This document shows positions 45,849-55,100 of a DNA stretch of 64,000 nucleotides, in pieces. The position numbers and the translations under genes were made by a program. Location: positions 248,001-312,000 of the forward strand of contig NZ_AP021870.1 in NCBI RefSeq assembly GCF_026001925.1. The letters are read 5' to 3'. A model generated the notes under the pieces. The model worked only from the letters and a program-made list of their open reading frames with translations. It was not told the DNA's origin and ran no database searches. This stretch comes from Vibrio gangliei (lineage in GTDB: Bacteria > Pseudomonadota > Gammaproteobacteria > Enterobacterales > Vibrionaceae). Within the stretch, counting starts at the first letter, position 1, and each line of letters starts with the position of its first letter.

Positions 45849-48194
45849 TTAAATTGGTTTTGTTTGAATCGCTACTTTTTGATGTGAAGATTCAGCATTT
45901 TGTGACAGTTTTTGTGTCTCTGGTGCTGTTTTTACCAAGTCTGCCTTAGATACGTCCGATTGCACTGGGTTTGTATCCTTTCCGTCTTTACTTGACAGCG
46001 TTGAAATTTGAACTGCTTTGATTCCTGGTTCAGCTGAATTTTCTTCAATTTGTTGAGGCTTTTTATTGGTTACCTTTTTTTGATTCTTACCAGAGCGTAG
46101 CGCTTGTAATACCTTATCTCTAGGACCATCAGCAATGATTTGACCTTGCTCCATCACGATTAAGCGGTCAACCAGATCAAGCATGCCAGTCTTATGAGTA
46201 ATAAGAATTAAGGTCTCATCGTTACTAAAGTTACGTAACTGACGTTTAATAAACATTTCAGTTCGATTGTCCATGCTGCTGGTAGGCTCATCCATGATCA
46301 TTACTGGCGGTTTACCTAATAAAGCGCGCGCTATGGCAATCGCTTGGCGCTGGCCCCCCGATAAGGCACTACCACCTTCACCGACTTGCTTTTCAAGTCC
46401 TGCTGGATCTTTTTGAGTAAAGCTAGTCACGCCAGCGCGTTCAGCTGCCAACATGATGTCTTTATCACTCGCAAGAGGGCGGCCCAATGCGATATTGTCA
46501 CGAATCGAACCGTAGAACAAAGTGATGTCTTGAGGCACACAGCCTAAGTTTCGACGAATATCAATTTGGTGAAGCTGTTTGATATCGGTGTCATCAATAA
46601 GAACCGTACCCGATGTAGGTTGGTAAAGGCCCATGAGGATACGCTCTAATGTGGTTTTACCTGAACCAATACGCCCAATAATACCGACGCGTTCACCCGG
46701 ATTAATGGTCAAATTAATATTTTTTAAAGACGGAGTTGATGCATTTGGATAAGTGAAACTCACGTTATCAAATTGGATCTTACCTTTGATGATAGGGCGG
46801 TGGATATAACGTTTACCTTCTTCTTGTTCAGTTGGCATTGCCATCAATTTTTCAATGATGCCCATGGCCGATTTTGCTTGGTTGTAGCGGGTAGACAGCA
46901 TTGCAACTTGGATCATAGGACCAACAGCACGACCACTTAACATGGTGGCTGCAATTAAGCCACCCATAGTTAAATCGCCATTGCCGATAAGGTAAACACC
47001 GACGACAATCATGGCAACATTAAGGAATTGCTGAACAAAACCAGCCGCATTTTGAAGAGAATCGGTTAAACGGCGTGACTTGAGGCTCCAGTTTGCCATG
47101 TGTGCGACGGCTTCTTCCCAACGATATTGATATTGGCTTTCAGCACCGAACATTTTCAGAGTTTCAAGGCCGGCTAGGCTTTCGACTAAGTTTGAGTTCT
47201 TCTGTGATGCTAAACGTGAGCCTTCTTCAATGGTACGACGAAGGGGCTTTTGTACCATGAAGCTGTAACCAATTAAGATCAGAACACCGATTAAAGGTAC
47301 GATCGCAAGTGGACCTGCGATGATGAAAATAACCAGCAAAAATAATAAGGCAAAAGGCAAATCAATGATCGTCGTGATACTGGCGGATGTGAAAAAATCA
47401 CGAATTGATTCAAACTCTTGCATGTGTTTGGCAAATGCACCAACCGAAGGTGGCTTAGATTCTAAACGAATGCCCATCACATGGCTGAAGATTTTCGATG
47501 AAATCAAAATGTCCGATTTTTTGCCAGCAACATCAAGGAAATAGCTACGCATCATCTTCAAAATAAAGTCGAAAATAAAGATGATAAACACACCTACGGC
47601 TAAAACCCATAGTGAGTCATAAGCGAGGTTGGGAACAATTTTATCGTAGACCAAGCGCGAGAAGAGCGGGGCACCGATAGCAAAAATATTGATCAGAATT
47701 GATGCGATAAACACGTCGCGATAAATTTTACGCGATTGCCACATCGTACTCCAGAACCAGTGACCATCACGATTTTTAAGCATTTCAGGAGAGCGTTCAT
47801 CGTAACGGAAGCTCTTTTTGACCAAGAACATTTGGCCTGTGTATTGCTTGTTCAGCTCATCTAGATGAATCCATTCCGGTGTACTATCTTCATTCTGAGA
47901 TAAAATGACTTCCGCTTCATTTTTGTCATAGTCAACAGACAAAATTACGCAAGTATCATTGTTTTTCAGTAAAGCCACCACAGGCAATAGTAGTGGCGGC
48001 AAGTCTTTTAATGGTAATGCTTCTAGTTTGGCATTCAAACCTGCTGTTGCCGAGGCGCGGGGAAATAGGTGCGGTGTCAATAAACCATCTTTAAGTGGTA
48101 ACCCCGCCGTTAAAGCGCCCGGAGAGTTTGATTGCCCATAATAACGACTAATGTAAGCAAGCGAATTTAGTAGTGGATCTTTAATCGTATTCAT
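45849..48194 (-). CDS. lapB: Type I secretion ABC transporter (LapB)
   Basis: 781 aa exporter ATPase. N-terminal C39-like domain (~1-140) lacks the catalytic Cys (DPLLNSLAYISRYYG, Ser where active enzymes have Cys), as expected for giant-adhesin exporters. Six-TM region ~160-440, then the nucleotide-binding domain with Walker A GRIGSGKTT, signature LSGGQRQ and Walker B PPVMIMDEPTSSMD. After ~residue 705 there is an unusual Lys/Gln/Ser-rich tail of about 75 residues (KNQKKVTNKKPQQIEENS), longer than typical. Its ATG overlaps the stop of the upstream LapD-like gene (TAATG), implying coupling. Confidence 0.92.
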   Translation of the reverse strand: MNTIKDPLLNSLAYISRYYGQSNSPGALTAGLPLKDGLLTPHLFPRASATAGLNAKLEALPLKDLPPLLLPVVALLKNNDTCVILSVDYDKNEAEVILSQNEDSTPEWIHLDELNKQYTGQMFLVKKSFRYDERSPEMLKNRDGHWFWSTMWQSRKIYRDVFIASILINIFAIGAPLFSRLVYDKIVPNLAYDSLWVLAVGVFIIFIFDFILKMMRSYFLDVAGKKSDILISSKIFSHVMGIRLESKPPSVGAFAKHMQEFESIRDFFTSASITTIIDLPFALLFLLVIFIIAGPLAIVPLIGVLILIGYSFMVQKPLRRTIEEGSRLASQKNSNLVESLAGLETLKMFGAESQYQYRWEEAVAHMANWSLKSRRLTDSLQNAAGFVQQFLNVAMIVVGVYLIGNGDLTMGGLIAATMLSGRAVGPMIQVAMLSTRYNQAKSAMGIIEKLMAMPTEQEEGKRYIHRPIIKGKIQFDNVSFTYPNASTPSLKNINLTINPGERVGIIGRIGSGKTTLERILMGLYQPTSGTVLIDDTDIKQLHQIDIRRNLGCVPQDITLFYGSIRDNIALGRPLASDKDIMLAAERAGVTSFTQKDPAGLEKQVGEGGSALSGGQRQAIAIARALLGKPPVMIMDEPTSSMDNRTEMFIKRQLRNFSNDETLILITHKTGMLDLVDRLIVMEQGQIIADGPRDKVLQALRSGKNQKKVTNKKPQQIEENSAEPGIKAVQISTLSSKDGKDTNPVQSDVSKADLVKTAPETQKLSQNAESSHQKVAIQTKPI

Positions 48195-50134
48195 TATGCC
48201 TGACCTTCATTGACATTATTAATTTGCTCAGTAACAAAGCCTTGGAAGCCGCCAAGTTCGAGCTCGATCAGTTTATTCTTTTGTTCCATGGTTTCGACAC
48301 GTGTCGCAATCGTGGTGATATTTAAGTTGGCTGCCGTTCGGGCAATTGAAAAAACCACATCGGCCTTTTCGTTTTCGTCAATTTGCGAGGTGTACGCAAA
48401 ATCCAACTTAACATAAGCTGGGCGGTAAGCATTGAGATAGCCAATAGAACCGAAGTTATGACCAAAGTTATCAATACCAAATTGGTAATTTTGTGCAGAG
48501 ATAATGTTGCATAACAGTTTTGTGTTATCGGGTTGTTTAATGAAACAGATCTCTGGGATTTCAAACAATATTTTGCTTGCGCACTCTGGATGAGTCTCCA
48601 TTTGTTGACCTAGCCAACGCATAAAGCCAGTATCATTGACGCTGCTTTGAGTTAAGTTAACCGCGATAGGGTATTGGGGATTGTATTTTTTGATTTGCTC
48701 AAATACTTGCTCAATAATGTGCATATCGAATTTTTGCCCTTTATCTAGGCTTTCTAGTGCATTCAAGAATTTGCCAGCAGAGTAACGAGTGTCACCTTTT
48801 TGAATGGCAGCAAACACTTCTTGGTGCATCATTTGGTTATTGCGATCGATAGCTTTTTGATAGCTGAAGGTAAATTGTCTATTCGCAATGGCTTCATCGA
48901 CTACCGTTTTCCATTGCTGCTTACCAAAACTTGGCTGGCCTTCATTACCTTGTGCAGGGACAAAGTACATAGTCTCCGTACGGTTGGCAAGAGCTTGAAC
49001 TAAACCATTGTCGGCACGAGTTAGAAGGGCAGAAATACTGTCGTTTTCTTGTTTCATGACTAGAGCGACAGCGGCTTGTAGTGGGGCGATGCCTAATGGA
49101 TCGTTTTGTAACGTTGTTGCTATTGTGAGCATTGAACGTCCAATTTCCATCATATCTTCGTCGGAAGTATTAGGAGCAAGAAGCATAAACTCAGAGCGAT
49201 TAAGGCGCGCAATGTTAAATTCATCTGATGAGATTTCCATTAACATAGTTGCAAATGAACGAGTTAATTCGTCGCCTTCTTCATAACCTTGCTTTTCATA
49301 CACATCTTCCAGTAAATCCACATGCAGTAACGCAATACCCCCGGACGAAGAACCGTTAATCCAAGGTTTTAGCTGAGTCATGATGTAATTGCGGTTTGCA
49401 AGACCGGATATTGGATCTTGATATGCACGTACACGCAGTTTGTTTGCTTCTTCCGATTGCTGTTCGAAGTGAGCGCGTAGCTGAGTTGTCATTTGGTTAA
49501 ATGCCAAGACCACGTCTGTTATCTCTTGATATTTAGGAATTTCAAGCACTTCATCGAACTGGTTATTCGCTAAGTTTTGAGCGCTTTTGCGTACTAACTC
49601 TAAAGGGTGAAGTATTTTACGGAAAATGAGAGAAAGAGCAGCAATAAGTAGGACACCACAGAACAACAAAGATAATGCAATAGATCTCGTGCTTTGCCAT
49701 AGCTTTTCGTTAGCATAGCTTGGGTAGTTCACGACTTTTAAGTTAGCTAATGGTTGCCAATTTGAACTGATTTGAACCGTTTTCTGTGCGGACTCTATAT
49801 TCGCAAGTGCAATAAACCATGTTGGGGCAAGCGTTGGGCTATTATCGAAACTAATTTCAATGCTCTCACTGCTTAAAATTGATGTGAGTCGAGCACTCGT
49901 GAATTTATTCTTGCCAAACAAATCTTTAATCAGTGACTGCGCACCTTTGATGTCGCCCTCTTTTAGATAAGGCTTTAGTGCGTAAGTTGCCGCATCGACA
50001 GAGCTATTAAACTCTACGGTTTGTTGCTCAATTAGGTCAATGCGGTTTGTATGGAATTCTATAGCAAATAAAACTATAGAGATGGCGATAAAAATCCCCA
50101 TACTCCAAGTTAATAGCTGTTTATACAATGTCAT
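48194..50134 (-). CDS. Second LapD-type c-di-GMP receptor
   Basis: 646 aa with the same architecture as the distal LapD: N-terminal TM, periplasmic LapD/MoxY domain with NWQPLANLKVVNYPSYA, second TM at ~155-175, HAMP, degenerate GGDEF (RLNRSEF) and degenerate EAL (HQEVFAAI), retained KLDFAYTSQ and IDNFGHNFGSIGYL. It is clearly a paralogue of the protein encoded at 41103-43019 but diverged through most of its length. Unlike usual lap loci, it is inserted between lapC and lapB and overlaps the lapB start, so receptor and exporter are translated together. Probably binds c-di-GMP and LapG, or another periplasmic partner. Confidence 0.9.
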   Translation of the reverse strand: MTLYKQLLTWSMGIFIAISIVLFAIEFHTNRIDLIEQQTVEFNSSVDAATYALKPYLKEGDIKGAQSLIKDLFGKNKFTSARLTSILSSESIEISFDNSPTLAPTWFIALANIESAQKTVQISSNWQPLANLKVVNYPSYANEKLWQSTRSIALSLLFCGVLLIAALSLIFRKILHPLELVRKSAQNLANNQFDEVLEIPKYQEITDVVLAFNQMTTQLRAHFEQQSEEANKLRVRAYQDPISGLANRNYIMTQLKPWINGSSSGGIALLHVDLLEDVYEKQGYEEGDELTRSFATMLMEISSDEFNIARLNRSEFMLLAPNTSDEDMMEIGRSMLTIATTLQNDPLGIAPLQAAVALVMKQENDSISALLTRADNGLVQALANRTETMYFVPAQGNEGQPSFGKQQWKTVVDEAIANRQFTFSYQKAIDRNNQMMHQEVFAAIQKGDTRYSAGKFLNALESLDKGQKFDMHIIEQVFEQIKKYNPQYPIAVNLTQSSVNDTGFMRWLGQQMETHPECASKILFEIPEICFIKQPDNTKLLCNIISAQNYQFGIDNFGHNFGSIGYLNAYRPAYVKLDFAYTSQIDENEKADVVFSIARTAANLNITTIATRVETMEQKNKLIELELGGFQGFVTEQINNVNEGQA

Positions 50135-50242
50135 ATCGATTCTCGTTATATCTCAATATTCTTGTTGTCTGGCTGAAAGCAAGGGGAGGGGCCTAGGGCA
50201 TCTATCTCTGTTAACCTCTGTTCAACCTTAAAATATTCGCGT

Positions 50243-51640
50243 TTATTGTTCTCTAAGTGCCGAATTCGTGGCTTTTAGTACCGGCTTTAATAGATAGCTC
50301 ATTACCGTTCGCTTACCTGTGATGATGTCTGCTGACGCCGTCATTCCCGGAATAATCGGCAGCAAAGTGCCATCAGGCCCTTTCAGGTGGCTTTCATCGG
50401 TACGTATTTTGACTTGATAGAAGCTATTACCTTCGTCATCTTGGATCGTATCGGCACTGATGGTTTCCACTGTGCCTTCGAGTCCGCCATAGGATGAGAA
50501 GTTATAGGCTGTAAATTTGATCAGAGCAGGTAACCCTGGATGTAAAAAGCCGATGTCTTGTGGGGCAATCTTAGCTTCAACCAGTAACGTATCTTCAGTC
50601 GGGACGATTTCAATCAGATCCATGCCTGGTTGAATAACCCCGCCAATGGTATTGATGTAGATTTTTTGAATCGTGCCGTTCACTGGGGAAGTCACTACCG
50701 TGCGGTTAACTTTATCTTGTAAACCAATTTGAGATTCACTTTGGCTAGATAATTGAGCGCTTATTTTATTTAACTCATTTTGATTATCGCTGCGGTATTT
50801 CAATGCAATATCTAAATATTTAAAGATAGCTTCATCGACAGCCGCTTCGGCAACCGGAATTTGCATTTTGGTTGACGTTAAGTCTCTTCGTGTATCAATT
50901 AATTGACGACGAAGTTTAAGAATTTCGATTTCCGGCACCACGCCGTCTTTCGCTAGTGGTGCTGTCATTTGATATTCGTGATTCGCGACATTATAGCTAC
51001 TTTGTAAATTACTATAACGAGAACGATTCTCGTCTAACTCACGTTGCTTTTGAGTGACCTGCTGTTTAGCCACTAATAATTGGTTTTCTAAATTTGAAAT
51101 GTTTCCGTGATATTCGTTTAATTGACGAGCAACAAGACGAGGTTTTTCTTGTTTAAACTTCTCATCAAATTCAGGTTGTAGAGCTTCATTGATAACAACA
51201 CTATTTTCCCAATCTGTAGATCGTTTAGCTTTAGACTTATCAATGTTCACTGTATCAAGCTGCGTTCTTAAACGAAGTTGAGCGGCTTGCATATTAGCAA
51301 TATCAGATGCTTTTCCTTGATAGTCAGAACGAGCTTGAGTGTCATCGATTAAAAGAAGTTTTTGGCCTTTCTTAACGGGCTGACCCTCACGGACAAGTAC
51401 TTGTTTAACGATACCACCTTCAAGGTTTTGAACCACTTGCATTTGTGAAGAAGGGATAACTGTACCTGAACCACTGGTGACTTTATCGAGTTCAGTCAGC
51501 GATGCCCAAATTATAGCAATAATGAAAAATGCCACGATTGCCCACAACATGATCCGTGTTGTGTAGGTGGTATTGAGCATCAATGCTGATGATTTGTCAT
51601 CGACAAAATCAAGTTGTTCAGAGGTGAGTTTATTTTTCAT
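50243..51640 (-). CDS. lapC: HlyD-family membrane fusion protein (LapC)
   Basis: 465 aa periplasmic adaptor of the type I system. One TM near residue 30-50 (IMLWAIVAFFIIAIIWASL), then beta-barrel/lipoyl half-motif GTVIPSSQMQVVQNLEGGIV, a long coiled coil (~100-300), the second lipoyl half TVVTSPVNGTIQKIYINTIG, and the C-terminal GMTASADIITGKRTVMSYLL. Start chosen at ATG 51640 because homologues start with this segment; an ATG seven codons upstream is possible. First gene of the leftward cluster, divergent from the adhesin gene. Confidence 0.92.
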   Translation of the reverse strand: MKNKLTSEQLDFVDDKSSALMLNTTYTTRIMLWAIVAFFIIAIIWASLTELDKVTSGSGTVIPSSQMQVVQNLEGGIVKQVLVREGQPVKKGQKLLLIDDTQARSDYQGKASDIANMQAAQLRLRTQLDTVNIDKSKAKRSTDWENSVVINEALQPEFDEKFKQEKPRLVARQLNEYHGNISNLENQLLVAKQQVTQKQRELDENRSRYSNLQSSYNVANHEYQMTAPLAKDGVVPEIEILKLRRQLIDTRRDLTSTKMQIPVAEAAVDEAIFKYLDIALKYRSDNQNELNKISAQLSSQSESQIGLQDKVNRTVVTSPVNGTIQKIYINTIGGVIQPGMDLIEIVPTEDTLLVEAKIAPQDIGFLHPGLPALIKFTAYNFSSYGGLEGTVETISADTIQDDEGNSFYQVKIRTDESHLKGPDGTLLPIIPGMTASADIITGKRTVMSYLLKPVLKATNSALREQ

Positions 51641-52147
51641 GGGTCTACCAAGAGCGAACATGAGTTGTTAGCTATTTATATAAAATAAGTAAAAATAATT
51701 AAGCAATTAATCGGTCTGTATTATGGTTTTTATTTAACCATTTATGTTGCATATTTATTATCAATAAGTGATGCGGATTATATAATATAATCTTTTGTGG
51801 TTACATAAATAAATTTCATGTAATCAGATGATGGTTGTATATCCTTTTAAACCTTTTCTTACTTATTATGTAATTTATTTCTTATTTTTATTAATGCACA
51901 TCTAGATATTCAATGGAGCTATGTTGGTGGGATATTAATTGAACGTTTTATTTTCGAGTGGTATTATTTTAAATCCATTTAATTTTTCTTGTGACAGAAT
52001 TGCTATCATTTCTTTAACATTTTAATTAATTGGGTTGGCTAAGAAACCTACAGCTTTGTTTGAGTTTAATAATTATAAAAATGTTAATTCTTAAATTTCA
52101 ATTAACAAAATTTTGAATTAACTATTTACTAAAAGATTGAGTTACCT
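51641..52147. promoter_or_regulatory. AT-rich divergent control region, lapC / adhesin
   Basis: About 500 bp, extremely AT-rich (for example around 51780-51800 and 52060-52130), without a gene. It must hold the promoters of both the secretion cluster and the giant adhesin. The composition is suggestive of H-NS-type silencing. No individual operator is called. Confidence 0.5.
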
Positions 52148-55100
52148 ATGGAAAATAATATTCCTTCTTCAAATACTACTCACGTAAGCGTGGAAAGTGG
52201 TTCAGTTTTTGTCATTAAAGCGGGTCAAGGCGCTGTTTTAATTACTGGGAATTATCAGCTTAAACCCGATGAAGTTCTTTTAGTGACGCCTGGCGCTAAT
52301 GCGACGGTTTCGGGCCAGGGTCAACAACTCCATATTCAGGATACTCAATCAACGGTTTCAATCGTACCTAATGTCACTGGGCCGATAGCGACAGTGATTG
52401 GGCCAGAAGTTCAAATCAATCCAGTCAATGCCGCCAATGCGAATTTTTCTGAGTCCGATATCGCGGATATTCAACGCTCTGTTGTTAATCAACAAGATCC
52501 TACGCTCGATATTGCCAACCCTGGGCATCCAGTTTCTGATGACACTCAATCTGGTCAACATAGTGACATTGCCACAATTCAACACAGCATTTTAGCCGGA
52601 CAAGATCCGAGTAAAGTGACCGAAGCGCCAGCCGCGGGTGAGACGGCAGGTCCAACCGCGAATAATTCTTTTGTCACGGTGGAATATGATCATGATGCTG
52701 TCTTAACGGAAGCAGGATTCACAACTTATGGCTTTGAACGTGATTATCACCATGAAGATGATGAACGTGCATTAGTGCTAGCAAAGGGTGGCGAATCATT
52801 AAATGTCGATGTGACGGAAGGTGACTTAGACAGCGGAGTGGGTTACCCAACACAAAGTACTTCTTCTGTTGTGGTAGCAAAAGGTACTTATGCACTGGAT
52901 CCTGATTCTTTTTATATTCCACAAGACAGTGTCGATCCCTTATTAGACGAGTTAAATTCAGAAATCACCTCAGGTGGCGAACCTGTCCAATTTAGTTATG
53001 ACCCTGAAACGAATACGTTTGTTGGGATGCAAGATGGTGAACAAGTCATGTCGATTGATGTGGACTTTACCGCGCTTCCTAATGGCGATATGACAGTTAC
53101 GGTGACGACAACCATTAATCAACCCGTCGATCATATTTCTGGTGACAATAGTGGCATGGTTACCGATATGGGGGATGACATTCATATCGATTTCCCTATA
53201 TCTGGATCTGATATTGGTGGTAATGAAATTAAAGAGCCGATTGATATTGGTGTGGATATTCATGATGGTGCTAATGAAGAATTTGGCACGGATCCAGGTG
53301 TTACTGTTAATGAAAGCGATGACCTAGATACGGTTGTGGATGGGCAAGTTCCACTCGATTTAGGTAGTGATGAAATTGCCACCATTGTTTTTGATCCCAA
53401 TCAGCCAAGTTTAGATGGACTGACCAGCAATGGTGAGCCAACGGATTATACCGTCGATGGAAACACATTAACGGTAACTGATGTAAATGGAGAGCCAGTT
53501 TTAACGGTCATTGTACAAACTGATGGTTCTTATACCGTTGAAGTAACAGGTCCGCTTGATCAAGACGCCTATGATATTACTAACCTAGATTTAGGTATTA
53601 CCGCGACAGATGATGATGGTGACCAAGCGAGCGGTAGCATTATTATCAATATTGAAGATGGTACTAATGCCGATGATGTGAGTGACGCTGTCACTATCAC
53701 CGAGGGTGATTTAGAAAACCCAGCCGAAGGTAATGGCTACCCTGTGCACGGCTCAAGTTCAGTCACAGTTGCCTCTCCGGATGACAACATTGACCCAACG
53801 ACTTTGCGTTTGAGTGATGAGGGCAAAGCGCAGCTACTGACTGAGATGTCCGACATCACCACGCACAATGGTGAGCCGGTTGAATTTGCATACAGTGTGG
53901 ATGACAACGGTGTAGTCACCATCACGGGGGTTGACGGTAATGGTCAACCGGTGCTCGACATCACCATGACCCCAACCATGAATGAAAACGGTGATGTCAC
54001 CGTTGTGACGGACGTGAACCAATACCAGCCATTGGATGACATCAATGGTGAAGGCGATAGCAACGGCTTAATCACCAACAATGGCGATGTCATTTCCGTT
54101 GAATTGCCGCTTTTGATTGATGACACCGATGGTGACACCTCTAGCGTCAATATCACCGTGAATTTCGAAGATGGCCAAGATCCAAGTTTTGGTGATGATA
54201 CCGGCGTTAACATCACGGAAAGCGACGACACTCAAACCGCGACAGGCTCTATCGATTTTGATCAGGGCAGTGATGCGGTAGACCAAATTGTGTTTGATGC
54301 TAGCCAGCCATCACTCGATGGCATCACCAGTAATGGTGAGGCGACCAGCTACAGCGTGGACGGCAATACGTTAAGTATGGTGGACGCTGACGGTGATCCT
54401 GTGATGGATGTGACCATCGATGCGGATGGCAACTATGAAGTGACGCAATACCAGCCAATCGATCAAAATGATGGCGATGTCACCAATATTGAACTGAATG
54501 TCTCGGGTACGGATGCCGATGGCGACACCGCCAACGGTACGATCCACATCAACATCACCGATGGTGAAAACGCCGCGGATGTAACGGATGACGTGACCAT
54601 CACCGAAGGCGATTTAGAAAACCCAGCCGAAGGCAATGGCTACCCTGTGCACGGCTCAAGTTCAGTCACGGTTGCTTCTCCGGATGACAACATTGACCCA
54701 AGTACTTTGCGTTTGAGTGATGAGGGCAAAGCGCAGCTACTGACTGAGATGTCCGAAATCACCACGCACAATGGGGAACCCGTTACTTTTAGTATGGTTC
54801 CGGGTGAAGATGGTGTTGTAAAGATCACCGGTGTTGACGGTAATGGTAAACCGGTGCTCGACATCACCATGACCCCAACCATGAATGAAAACGGTGATGT
54901 CACCGTTGTGACGGACGTGAACCAATATCAGCCATTGGACGACATCAATGGTGAAGGCGATAGCAACGGCTTAATCACCAACAATGGCGATGTCATTTCC
55001 GTTGAATTGCCGCTTTTGATTGATGACACCGATGGTGACACCTCTAGCGTCAATATCACCGTGAACTTCGAAGACGGCCAAGATCCAAGTTTTGGTGATG

